Source of the DNA: Gymnorhina tibicen
Lineage: Eukaryota > Chordata > Aves > Passeriformes > Artamidae
Length of the DNA stretch: 64,000 nt
Direction: 5' to 3'
Assembly (NCBI GenBank): GCA_013399875.1
Contig: VXAZ01007874.1
Coordinates: 62,001 to 126,000, forward strand
Both the position numbers and the translations under genes were made by a program. Below, piece after piece: positions 48,601 through 58,899 of the stretch. Below the pieces are notes generated by a model. That model was not told where the DNA came from and made no database searches. It was given only the letters and a program-made list of their open reading frames with translations. Positions within the stretch are counted from its first letter, which is position 1. Each line of letters begins with the position of its first letter.

Positions 48601-51600
48601 TCCCAGAGCAGCCCAATCCACCAGGCTTTCAGTTCTGCCTCTCCTTAACATCCAGCTTCCTGAAAATCCTACAGAGAAGATGCACTGTGCAACATTTATT
48701 ATAACAATTCTTCCTAATCATAGGAAAATGAAGTTTTAAATGAAGTTACTTTAAGACAAGCACAATGTCAACGATTCTTCCGCCTCAGGCAATCACTGAT
48801 ACCCAAATATCCCAAAACAACTCAGGACATGAAAAGCAAAAATGGAGATCTCATTCCTCTCAGGGCCACCCCCTCCCTCTCCTGTCGCTTAGTGCCAACA
48901 AGAGATAAGAGATACAGATTGGAAAGGGCTGGATGCAGCACTGCAAACAACTGCTGTGCAGGATTAGCATGGAAGTGAAAGTCTCCTGGTTATTTGTCTC
49001 GAGGTACGTGCCGGAAGTTCAAAGGCTTCGGTTTTTCCCCTCCATGGCCAGAATTGATGAAGCTTTTCCAGGCTTCTAAGCCAGTTTGTAACTGAATGGG
49101 GAAACAACACATTTGCTTTTCCAAATCAGGCAGACCTCTAGTTTACTTTAAAAGGCTTTTCAATAAGAGCACAGTTGATCACAGAATTGTAAAATTGGTT
49201 TGGATGGAAAAGGCCTTTCAGATCAAGCCCTACCATTATCCCAGCACTGCTATGTCCACAACTAAAACCTGTCCCTAAGGGCCACATCTACACAGCTTTT
49301 AAATACCTCCAGGGATGGTGACTCCACCACTTCCCTGGGCAGCCTGTTCCAATGCCTGACCATCCTTTCAGTGAAGAATCTTTGCTAATATCCAACCTAA
49401 ACCTCTCCTGGCACAACTTGAGGTCAATTCCTCTGGACCTATTACTTGTTACCTGAGAGAAGAGACTGAACCCCACCTGCCTACAAACTCCTTTCTCAGA
49501 ACACTGAGTTACTTAATGGAGGCAATTTCTATGTCAAATTCCATCTCTCAAGCACTTTAGCAATGCAGTTAAGGAACGTGAAAATCAGAAACAGTCTCCC
49601 CCCTCCCCAAGACACACAACCACAGAAGCCAGGAACAAAAACAAGTGCTTTCTGCACTGTTCTAACAATCTTACCCAAGCTCTGGGAAGCAGCAAGCAAA
49701 GATGAAGTACCAAAAGAAACCTTAGGGTGAAAATACGAGTAGTTCAGAGAACAGCAATGCCAGCAGGTACAGCCCTCAGCAGCCACAGTGTTATTCTTCA
49801 TCCAGGAAAAAGAAGTCTTGTTAGAAGCAAAGAACACTGTGTGCTTGGTAGCTGTCTAATTTCATGAAAGTAAAACTGTACCCAGTTGGCCTGTCCTGAA
49901 ATCCTCCCTCCTTCGTCCAGTGCAGCAGTTTATTCACCAGAACTGCACACACACAGCTCAGGGAGCAGCCTGGAGGCCGCTGGAGAACAGGATGCTAAAA
50001 ACTTCTTACAGGTTCTGCTCATATTTTACCGTAGGTGCTTGTCCAAAGAGCTGCACAGACGGCTGTTAGTCCAAATTTGGGCAGAAATACTTACAATGTA
50101 TCGATGGGTTTTTTCCCCGTGTCTCAGAATACAAACAAGCAAACATGCACCAGTACAGGCTTTGCCAGACCACGGACAAGAGGAAACATTAACTTAACTA
50201 CCCCATAGGAACAGGAGAAGGATGCCTAGCATTGATGGAAGCATGTTTTCCAGGTGGATAATAGTGGTCCAATGGATTTCCTTAGCAATTAAGGCCTTGG
50301 AGTGAGGCTGTAGAAGAAAGGGCATGAAGAAGATGGGGAGCTTCTCAGAAACTCCATCTGCAGGAAGTTTAGCCAAGACTTAAGGAACCCAACTACAGAA
50401 ACTATAGAGGAATTCCTTTGGAAGGGGAAGCTAATAGTGATAGAGAAGATCCAAAATTCTCCAAGACCCCTAATACAAAATAATGCTCAAAACTGGTAAG
50501 TGAACAGAAACAAAATATCAGAAATGGATATCAAGTTTTTGACACAGATGTACAGCTGTTTCCTTGCCCTGCATAACACAAAAAGATGCAGGTTCAACAC
50601 ATTTTTCAGCAAAGCCCACAGTTCTTGCAATTATCAGCCCCTCCCATCTGTACTAGCTGCAAATCCATGGTCTGAAGGCCATTCCCACAGCAGGGGAAAA
50701 CACAAGGCACACCACCAAAGGTGTCAGAGACACTGGCCAAGTCCCACCACGAGGTTAGACTGCTCTAAGGCACAGCACCAGGTCCAGACGAAGCAGCCTC
50801 TTGGTTTATTACAATGCTCAAACACTGGAACAAACTGGGGCGGAAACAAGAATTTCTTACATATACCACAAAACTTCCATCCCAACAACTCAGCTGTGGA
50901 GCCACAGCCTTTCTACTAACAGTCCTCTTCAAGAACACATTGAAACATTAAGCTGCTTACTCTCACACTAAGGCTCAGGATCTAGCCTTGTTTGTAAAGG
51001 TGCATTACTGTCCTCCACAGGTGCCAGGCAGAAACAGAGCTGTAGACAATGAAAAGGGATGCACAAATCCTTACGAGCAAGAAAAGCCCCTCCTGCAGCT
51101 ATTGCTGGCTGCTGCCCAGCCTGGGGATCCTGCCAGCAGGAACTGAGGAGCAGCAGCAGCAGCTAAAACAGCGATCAGTGTCTCAGGCTGTCAGGGTCAG
51201 GTTTTATTGTAGTGGCTGTCACAAGATTCAACTACGAACATATGGAGCTGCAGAGCATAGGGTATGAATGAGGGACACTGCCTGGTTTTGTGATGCCCTC
51301 AGGAAGCCAAAGGCTCCAGTGGATTAACACAAATGAAAGTCAGAAGGAAGGAGACGGTCAAGATCTGCCCAAGATCAACCACAGAAGAGCACAATAAAAG
51401 CAGCACACAACCCCATTCTGTTCTTTAATCTCCAGAAGCCAGTTATAAAAAGGGGAATGGGAATTAGGAATGCACCAGAAAAGCCATTTTTCTACATCTC
51501 ACATAGGGAGGCACAGGAAAACGCAACCCCACAGTTTAAAATCACAACTACGCTACTACTGATTAGCACAAATTGAGGAGTAAGAAGATGAAGTAAGGAG

Positions 51601-52885
51601 TTAACAACCAGATGCTCCAGCTGTACGAAAGCTGCCCAGAATTGCAACAAAGAACTATGTCAGCCTTAAAAATCACTCTGTCTCACGGCTCTCCCCCGGT
51701 ATTTGTTTCCTTGAATTCCATCACTCCTAACGTGCCAGCTCCTACTTCCAGCAGTTGCCGCCTTCGCGCCTGGGAAGCGGGAAGGCCGGCGGCCAGGCGA
51801 GGCAGCCGTACCCACACAGCCTGGCACCGCTGCCAGCTCCCTCTCCCCCAGGACCCTGCCCACAGAAACACCTTGTCCCCAGAGACAAGGTGTTGTGAGG
51901 CTCTGCCCAACCCCTTGGGTAACTTGTACAAACCAAGGTGATTTTAAAGCAAGAACGTTCTCAGCAGAACGTGATGTACAGAAAAAACTAATTTGTATGT
52001 ACTTGAAGGTTAAAAATGCCACTTTGTTAAGGCTACAGGATAAATCCCTGCATTTCTTTTTTTTTTTTTTTAATTACTATATTTAGAAACCTTATTTGGA
52101 CTGCTACTTACTGAACTATGAGAAAGCACAAAATATTTCTAAATGTTTAACAATTTTTGCCATGACAGGTCTTACATTATTAAATCTGTATTTTGTAACG
52201 TGCCAGATGACGGTAACCTGCTCACAAGGGTTTGTGTGGAAGCCTGGAAAGGGTACTCATGGCAAAGCAGGGGCTGACAGACCCTCACACCACCTCGGGC
52301 GGCAAATACAGTAGTCTCACGTCTTCCCCGCAGCAGGAACACCGCTTGGAGAGAACCAGCCACGCCGTTTACCTTCCCACTCCGCATCACTCTCACTGCT
52401 GTCCGTAGCACCACCTTTCCTCAGGGTGCTCAGCGGGAGCGGCACCTCCGCTTTGCTCAGTTCGGAGGAGTCCGTGGCCGGCAACCGCGCTGCGAGATGA
52501 TGGGAGGAGTAAAGCAGCACCGCCGCCCGTCCTGAAAAACCCCACCTCAAAGCACGGCTCTCCCTCCTCTCCTGCACGACACGAGCCTAAGGCGGCTGAA
52601 GGCCAGTGCTGCCCACGGCCAGGCTCGCCCCGCGGGTGCGGCCGCGCATCCCCCCTCCCGGCCCCGGCGCGGCTCGGGGCGCTGGAGCGGGCACATACCG
52701 GCGCGGCGGGGCGGTGTCCGTGCGAGCAGCATGCTGGAAGCGTGGCCCCGCCGCGCACGGTCCCCGGCCGCCGGGCTGCCCCTTCCTCCGGCGGTGCCCG
52801 CGGGATCCGGCCCTCGTCCCACCGACGCCGCCGCCTCCTCCGGGCTCCTGAACGGCAAAGACGCAAACCCACCGTCAAAGTCCAT
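45512..52885 (-). CDS. Unrecognised eight-exon gene, predicted 241-residue protein
   Basis: Joined on the - strand: 52885-52699, 52489-52373, 50122-50095, 47762-47690, 47561-47525, 47107-47046, 46410-46369, 45691-45512. All introns are GT-AG, phases run 1,1,2,0,1,0,0, and the 726 bases form one frame ending in TGA. The ATG (agcATGG) lies in a CpG island. Residues 1-62 are Gly/Ala/Arg-rich and probably disordered. Residues 64-101 are acidic and Ser-rich ([14 protein letters not shown]). Residues about 105-241 look folded: alternating hydrophobics ([20 protein letters not shown]), two helix-like segments ([24 protein letters not shown]), then an aromatic-rich end ([17 protein letters not shown] ... 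[13 protein letters not shown]). No signal peptide or membrane span. I do not recognise the family. Exons 2, 3, 4 and 8 are strongest; exons 5 and 7 rest on weaker splice sites. Confidence 0.62.
46369..46410 (-). CDS. Unrecognised gene, exon 7
   Basis: Encodes [14 protein letters not shown] before a good donor (gag|gtgagtta). The acceptor is uncertain: a pyrimidine tract lies about 25 bases upstream and several AG dinucleotides follow. I chose the one keeping the frame (gaaag|GGAGAG); starting two codons later is equally possible. Confidence 0.45.
47046..47107 (-). CDS. Unrecognised gene, exon 6
   Basis: A 62-bp exon with a strong acceptor (ctgttttgtttccttcag) and donor (cag|gtgagt). Only one of its three frames is open; it encodes [20 protein letters not shown] and is the frame required by exon 5. 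Confidence 0.6.
47525..47561 (-). CDS. Unrecognised gene, exon 5 (37-bp small exon)
   Basis: Acceptor cttgctgccttcag, donor aaaa|gtatga. It encodes [12 protein letters not shown] and one extra base that completes Ile with exon 6. The donor is less than ideal. Reading past it meets TAA six codons later, so an alternative ending here is possible. Confidence 0.5.
47690..47762 (-). CDS. Unrecognised gene, exon 4
   Basis: A 73-bp exon between ccctccgcag and the consensus donor gtaagtg. It encodes [20 protein letters not shown] then DVVL, with alternating hydrophobic residues typical of beta strands. It ends on a codon boundary. Confidence 0.7.
49179..49490 (-). repeat. CR1 LINE 3' fragment
   Basis: Reverse-oriented CR1: it begins with the TCACAGAATT-type 3' terminus, followed by the GCACTGC...CCACAACTAAAACCTGTCCC block and the TTCAGTGAAGAATCTTTGCTAATATCC block, all hallmarks of avian CR1 3' ends. 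It is truncated at its 5' side and lies inside intron 3 of the unrecognised gene. Confidence 0.85.
50095..50122 (-). CDS. Unrecognised gene, exon 3 (28-bp small exon)
   Basis: Bounded by a very good acceptor (gcttgtttgtattctgag) and a consensus donor (gtaagtat). It encodes the split Asp, then TGKKPIDT, and links the phase-1 end of exon 2 to the phase-2 start of exon 4. The exact phase fit is the main support for so short an exon. Confidence 0.6.
51685..51900 (-). other. GC/CpG-rich open segment in intron 2 of the unrecognised gene
   Basis: A locally GC-rich block with overlapping open frames on the - strand. One frame ([20 protein letters not shown]) has an acceptor-like gtgggcag before it and gtagga after it, and its phase would fit after exon 2. 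It does not lead into the rest of the gene in frame, so I leave it as a possible alternative exon or secondary promoter. Confidence 0.25.
52373..52489 (-). CDS. Unrecognised gene, exon 2
   Basis: A 117-bp exon after a pyrimidine-rich tract (ctcccatcatctcgcag) and before gtaaac. It encodes [20 protein letters not shown] then [18 protein letters not shown], with plausible casein-kinase-2-like acidic Ser sites. It starts and ends in phase 1. Confidence 0.7.
52699..52885 (-). CDS. Unrecognised gene, exon 1 (coding part)
   Basis: From ATG at 52,885 to a strong donor (gccg|gtatgtg). It encodes [20 protein letters not shown], then a Gly/Ala/Arg-rich stretch ending [12 protein letters not shown] second in-frame ATG (MLLART) could be an alternative start. 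The 5' UTR runs into a 19-base N gap. Confidence 0.6.
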
Positions 52886-52912
52886 GCTGGGAGCACCTCC
52901 CGGCCCCCCGCC

Positions 52913-52931
52913 NNNNNNNNNNNNNNNNNNN
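52913..52931. other. Assembly gap (19 N)
   Basis: A run of N inside the CpG island, just upstream of the predicted start codon; the transcription start and true 5' UTR may be hidden or collapsed here. A single N also sits at 45,769 beside a 19-base T tract. Confidence 0.99.
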
Positions 52932-53060
52932 GCCGCCGCGCCTCAGCGCCCGCACCGGCCCTGCCATTTAAAATAAGGGAAAAAGGGGAATAAAATCACC
53001 CAGGCAGGAAAGCCGCCTCTCATTGGCTTCTCCTCCTTTAAATCCTCCTCCCTCCCTACT

Positions 53061-53585
53061 CAGCCCTAGTGAGGCACATCTGGAGTGCTGTGTCCAGGTC
53101 TGGGCTCCTCAGTACAAAAAACACGAGGAGCTACTGGAGAGTGTCCAGCGGAGGCCACAAAGATGATGAGGGATCTGAAGCATCTCTCTTACAAGGAGAG
53201 ACTGCGGGAGCCGGGCCTGTTTAGTCTGGAGGAGACTGAGAGGGGATCTCATCATTAGATATAAATACCTCAAAGATAGGTGCCAAGACAATGGTGCCAG
53301 ACTCTTTTCAGTGGTGCCCAGCGACAGGATGAGGAGCAATGGCCACAAACTAAAACACAAGTTCCACCTCAACACGAGGAAGAACTTCTTTACACTGAGG
53401 GTGGCAGAGCACTGGAACAGTTGTCCAGTGAGGTTGTGGAGTCTCTGTCTCAAGCGACATTCTGAACCCAGCTGGGTGCGTTCCTGTGTCACCTGCTCCA
53501 GGTGACCCTGCCTTGGCAGGAGGGGTGCACTGGATAACCTCCAGAGGTCCCTTCCAACAGCCCTAGCAATTCTGTGATTCTGTGA
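53061..53585 (+). mobile_element. CR1 LINE 3' end
   Basis: Forward-oriented: starts CAGCCCTAGTGAGGCACATC, continues with GGAGCTACTGGAGAGTGTCC, AGGAAGAACTTCTTTACACT and GGTCCCTTCCAACAGCCCTA, and ends in the octamer-like ATTCTGTGATTCTGTGA. It covers the end of the reverse-transcriptase ORF and the 3' UTR; the frame is broken and the copy is dead. Confidence 0.93.
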
Positions 53586-54334
53586 AATGTGGAAAAGCAG
53601 CATGTTCAAAGAATGGAGCTGCCATATAAAAGCTTAGGGCCATTGCCATCGTGTTCCACTGAGCCCTGCGACAGCACTGAGGTGCCAGAACACATTGAGC
53701 ACACAAGGACTAGTGAATGTTAAAGTAAAGAAAACAGTGGAAAAGGCTGGAGGAGAGGCCTGGGTGATGCTTCTCTGATTTTATTGTGTCAGGCAGCATC
53801 AAAAAATGTAAAACCACAGAGAAGTATTAATTATACCAAAGCTTTTTAGGAAACGCCCCCATTCCAAAAGAAAGCTCCCAGAATGAAGGAGCTGAGTGAA
53901 CTAAAATAACATTTTCCATTTTTCAAAAATAAAAGCGATGCTAAAACTGAAAACTATTTCGTAAGAGAGGCTGCAAACAGACATCCTGGGTAAAGCATTC
54001 CTGTTTTGGGGGAGTTCTTGACACCCAAACTGCTGCACAATACACAACAGCACACCCGGGCATCCCCTCTGGGAGGCTGTCACGGAGCTCACACCTGGCT
54101 GGGGCTGGCAAACATCACCCCAGGACTTGCAGGAGTCTCCTGGTCCTGACGGTGACAGGCCTGGGGACACGAGGCTCATGCTGGGCCCTGGCTTGTCCTA
54201 TGGCAACAGGCTAAAAGCCAGGGGTGCTGCAGGGCTGGACACTGCGCTCGTGCCCCTCACTGGAGTTAGCACTTGCTTTCAGTGCCTGTGCTGAGTTGGG
54301 GCTAAGTCTTCCTATCTATTTAGGCAACAGTTTT
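53586..54334. other. Intergenic spacer between two CR1 copies
   Basis: No exon, RNA gene or recognised repeat was found in this 750-base stretch. Confidence 0.6.
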
Positions 54335-54803
54335 ATAGAATCAGAGAATCATTTAGATTGGAAAGGAACTCCAAGATCATCAAGTCCAACTGATAACCCG
54401 GCACTGCCATTTCCACAGCTAAAACATGTCCCTTTAGTGCCACAGCTACACAGCTTTTAACTACCTCCAGGGAGGGTGACTCCACCACTGCCCTGGTCAG
54501 ACTGTTACAATGCTTGGCCACCTCTTCGGTGAAGGAACTTTTTCTAATATCCAACCTAAACCTCTCCTGGCACAACCTGGGGCCATTTCCTCTGGATCTA
54601 TTGCTGTTATGTGGGAGAAGAGGCCAACCCATCTCACTACACCCTCCTTTCAGGTAATTCTAGGGAGTAATGAGGTCTCCCCCAAGCCACCTTTTCTCCA
54701 GACTAAACACTCCCAGCTCCCTCAGCCCGTCCTCAGATGAGTCATTCTCTAGCCCCTTCACCAGCTCTGTTGCTGTTCCCGGACATGCTGCAGCACCTCA
54801 GTG
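54335..54803 (-). mobile_element. CR1 LINE 3' end, reverse orientation
   Basis: Starts ATAGAATCAGAGAATCATTT, then the reverse complement of the CR1 3' end, including CTAATATCCAACCTAAACCT and CCACCTTTTCTCCAGACTAA, and runs to GCTGCAGCACCTCAG. Its sequence and length differ from the forward copy, so it is a separate insertion. Confidence 0.92.
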
Positions 54804-57800
54804 ATTATTGCCAAGGAGGTTTCCAATTATCAAGCCTAATTCTAATTGCCAAGTAGGTTTCTAACACATTTCCAGCCAGCCATTGGCATGCCAAGGAATT
54901 TCTTGCAGCATTTTCAAAGCCAAAGAAAACACTGCACTGGTAACATTAGTCAAGAGAAACACCACAGTAACTGTAGCTGCTGGTCACAGATCATCCATTG
55001 CACTGCTGTGATCGTGTCCTGGGGCACTGTGCAGGGATGGGAGAACCAGGGGATGGGTAGGTGCAGAAAAACAGAAACAACATCCCTCTGGTCTCCAGCA
55101 GCTGGGAAACCCTCCCCAGCCTGGAAAGCTGGGAGACAGGGAGCAGGCAGCCACCCCTGTACACCTCCACCAACAAAATCCAGCAGCTCCTTGTACGAAA
55201 GGATTGCTGCTACAGCTGTTGTGACCACCCAACAACAGCACACTCGTTACTTGCAAACAGTCCACCTGTGAATTAAAAACCCCACATATTTTACTAATTA
55301 CTGCCTTTGGGGCCCGGAGAAAGCATTGTGCTGACAAGTTTAAAGCATTGTGCTGTTCGCAGGGTTTGTACACACTGCGTTTGCTGCGTCATTTCATCCA
55401 GCTCTAATGGGAACCACGCTCCCTTAGAGACCAAAGGGAGAGTTTCTGGGGCTGGGGTGCAACAGGAGACCTAAGCTCGACCCTCAGCAGCAGTTCCCAG
55501 GGCAGGCAACCTCAGGTGCACATCAGCTCCAGGTCCTCACGTGTGATTTTTAATCTGACAAGGTCCCCAGCCAGGATTAAGACCCTTGGGCACTGAACAC
55601 GTGCTGAAAGTGTTTGCAGGGGCAGGTCTGAGGAGCTTGACCCAAAACCTGTTAAAGCCAGTGACACTGTGCCCTCTGATTTCAAGGAGCTTTGACTTGG
55701 GACCTGCTGACCTGGGTAGATTTTGTGCAGATGTTTTATTACTGTTTTAGCTCACCTGTAGGTGGCTGGAGGAGAAACTCAGATGAACTCTTAGCCCTGA
55801 GAATTAAAATAAGATGAAGTCTTGCAAAGGCACGGTTACCTTGCATTAAAACACTGCTATTATTACAACACTGATTTTTAAAGTATCTCCTGTTTTTAAA
55901 CAAGAATTTTGTAACTAAATTTTAAGTATCTTTGAATAGGTTTATGTGCTCTTTATTATTCTAGCCTGGTTTCTAATGCAAGGTTCTACTTTTAACTTCA
56001 GCTTTTAAATGAATGCAGCTCCCACCGAGCAACTTGGAGCCGTGTGGCAGACATTCCACAGGCTGCCTTCCTCTGCGTGGCACAGGCTGCAAGCACAGCT
56101 GGTGCCCGACTGGATCACTTCATTGCATCCCAACAGATAATACCCTGGTCCTGGTGCACTGCTCATCTCCCGTGTCACGACCCAACAACAAGCCTTGCCC
56201 TGAGCAGCAGCACCTCAGTGTGACGCGGCAGGGACAGGGAGCTAAGGAGAGGGAGAGACATGTGATGAGAATCTTGAGCCCGTATTTATTTCTGGGTGCC
56301 AAAACAGATTTAATATTTTATTAGCTGTGGAGTTTGCAAGACAGCTGATTATGTTGGGCTGAGGGAAAGCAGTCAGTGCTTTTAAATGCAGAGCATCCAT
56401 TTGAAATGACTATGGCAGGCACAGGCCAGGCAGTCGATGAAATATTTAGCTTGTAAAGCATTTCAGTGTGCAAGGCTGGGGCCAGACATGGGTGCTGTGA
56501 TGTTGAAAACCACAATACCCAAATCTGAGGTGCCCCAGCCCCAACACGGAGGCCTCAGAGGTGCAGCAGTTGCCCAGGGAGTGGGGCTATGGGGCTTCAA
56601 GGTCCCCTACCCCCTGCCAGGGTGCAAGAACCCTTGCTGGGCACGGACTGGTTTGGGAGAACACAGGCATCAAAGCCTTTCCTGCGACTCAACTTGCCAG
56701 AAAATGCTGCCTCTTGCACCCCTCTCCTGAATTTCAGTGGCTGAAAGTATTTTTCTGTAGAGGTAAGGAAGGCACTCTCACTCCATAAGAAATTGTTTTG
56801 AAGCAAGTTTGACTTTTTGTTGTCACAAGATCTGATACATATCTTGTTAGCTATTTTTATTAGTTACTTGCCTATTGGAGTTTGCTACTTCTTCCTATAA
56901 TAGGTCCAAACCCTCTAAATTCTTGGCATGCCCCGCTCTGTGTGCACATGTTCACCCCAGAGTGATGTGGATGCAGCATCAATACATCTGCAATGGAGGA
57001 AACTGCTGCAAACTGAACCATAGAAGTCAGGGAATGGTGTTAGCATTGCTACTGCTGGAAGGGTACCCAGACTGGATGATAACTATGCTGAAGCTTCAGA
57101 GGAACCTGGGTAAGAAACTGCTAACCTACTTCTTTTGGGTTAAAGTTTGTCACTTAACCTCTGCACCAGATGGCAAAGTTGTAGTGAGTTTGTCCAGGGG
57201 TAACAGAATAAATGAAATCTGGTTTCTCCCTCCCTCTGATACAATTTCACAGTTCCTGCCCTTGCCCTTCCACCCGCTACTCTTCACAGTTCCTCCACAT
57301 CTGCAAACCCCTCTCCAAGCCTTCAACTCCTCTTCTCTGTCCCATAGACCCACAACATCCTACTCTGATTTCTGGACTACTCACGTTCTCTTCTGCCTGG
57401 CAATACCTCAGCTCCCTCCCATTTCTCCTGTGCCCGGTTTACAGTAACCCCAGCTTTTTTCCACATCTTCTGACCTGAGCTGTGTGGTTGGCCAGGTGGC
57501 AGCAGGAGCACATGCTCTGGTTTTGCCAAGGTGCTGCCCAGACAGTCAGTCCTTCAGTCCTGCACACCACAGATGCTGGGGCAGATTCTCCCTGCCTTTC
57601 CAACAGAAAGCAGAGAAAATACAATCATTTTTCCCAAGCAGTGCTTAAGTTCATTTAAGAACCCACTGACAAGGGATGCGGCACTCAAAAAACAGCTACA
57701 AAACTCCATGGATTTATCCAAATCCAACCACCAACTCAATCCCTAGTCAGAGACCACTGGCTGAAACACTTGCTCTGTTTCTCAGTTCATTTTTTTAACT

Positions 57801-57819
57801 ATACTGTTAGTTATAACAC
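54804..57819. other. Intergenic region without recognised genes
   Basis: About 3 kb. Several open frames of 60-190 codons, the longest on + at 56,875-57,447, lack splice-bounded structure, domains or promoter context. A possible diverged repeat cannot be excluded. Confidence 0.5.
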
Positions 57820-58899
57820 TGTTGGGGTTTGGGAGCTCCTTTCTTTTGTTCTTTTCCTCTTGAAGAATTTTTTCCCCATACTAAGGGATAATTGCTGGGT
57901 GCTTAAGAGAGACAAAAGGTCTGGCCACCGGGGGGAGGGGCCTAACTGCCCTCTTTTACTTGGGTACAGGGCCTAGAGTTTTTAGTGCTCTCGGCATTCA
58001 GAGGGGAGAGAGGCTGCAGTCGGTGTGGGGAGGAGGTCATCATCACTGCAGGGTTCTGCCTTCTGCTACCTTCTTTCTGCCGTGAGTGAGGATTCTGCTG
58101 GCTAGAGCCGCCGCTGTGCTGGGACCCTATCCTTAACACCCTACCTCACTAAAAAGAAGGAGAGGGACGTTTTCACCATCTGCTCGGGTGCCTCAGGGGG
58201 CCCGGGACCCCAAGCCTGTCTTTCACCACACCGCCAGGAGGCAGCTGCCCTGCCTCCGCCGTTCCTTTGCTGCTGTTTTGAGCCTTCGCTACACTGCAGT
58301 GCCGCTAGCCCCGCACCCCCGGCCTGCCAACAACTCCCGGAGTTCCCGCTGCTGCTTTGGAGTTCGATGCATCTCGTCTACCACCCGGGATTTTGTGTTC
58401 ATCCCTGCAGTTCCAGCTGCTGCTCCCGAGGGTCCTGCTGGGGCACCGGGATCGGCTGCCCAGGGCTTTGTGAAGCCTTTCTCCCATCCCTTCCCTTCCC
58501 GGCCCGGCCCAGCTGCCATTGCCGCGTGCTCCCCGAGCTCGCCCCACAGCGCCCCCTGCAGGCACGGAGGAACCATCGCACCCACCCTGCCCAGCGGGAG
58601 CCGCCAGCGCCCCCTGCCGGCCGTGAGTGTCACTGCACCAAGGGGAAAGGGCCTGGCAGCCGGGAAGGGGTCACTGGGTTCTGTTCTGTTTGGTGTTACT
58701 GACATAGTTATTGCTGTTCTGTTTGTCTTGCTATATATATATATATTAGTAAAGAACTGTTATTCCTATTCCTCATATCTTGGCCTGAAAGCCCATTAAT
58801 TTCAAAATTATAATAATTCGGAGGGGAGGGAGTTACATTTTTCAGTCCAAAGGGGGCTTCTGCCTTCCTCAATAGACACCTGTCTTTCAAACCAAGACA
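57820..58899. mobile_element. Long GC-rich solo LTR of an avian endogenous retrovirus
   Basis: About 1.08 kb, beginning TGTTGGGGTTTGGGAGCTCC and ending TTTCAAACCAAGACA (TG...CA ends). Flanks aacac and cacac are a near-perfect 5-bp duplication, as expected for ERVL-type elements. The 3' part (TATATATATATATTAGTAAA, GCCCATTAATTTCAAAATTA) resembles an LTR I know from passerine genomes. The 203-codon open frame inside (58,188-58,799) is LTR sequence, not a gene. No internal retroviral genes adjoin it. Confidence 0.78.

Larger units (their letters stand above)
52390..52990 (-). promoter_or_regulatory. CpG-island promoter
   Basis: Dense CpG and GC content in an otherwise AT-rich locus, overlapping exons 1-2 of the unrecognised gene. 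Upstream on the - strand are an inverted CCAAT box (ATTGG on + at 53,022-53,026) and a TTATTTTAAAT element at about 52,966-52,977. No opposing gene is seen on the + strand. It could also drive 5' non-coding exons of C2orf88. Confidence 0.65.

Noticed and set aside
52393..52896. 167-codon open frame on - strand ([10 protein letters not shown]...)
   Set aside because: It overlaps exons 1 and 2 of the unrecognised gene in another frame and reads through both splice sites; Arg/Gly-rich translation of CpG-island DNA.
53109..53609. 166-codon open frame on - strand
   Set aside because: It is the antisense of a CR1 LINE 3' end.
54846..55271. 141-codon + frame and overlapping 129-codon - frame
   Set aside because: Both strands are open at once and neither has gene signals; no family recognised.
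56875..57447. 190-codon open frame on + strand
   Set aside because: No splice or promoter context and no domain; the composition is that of Pro/Ser-rich chance translation of C/T-rich DNA.
58188..58799. 203-codon open frame on + strand
   Set aside because: It lies wholly inside the solo LTR at 57,820-58,899; the GC-rich composition explains the lack of stops.
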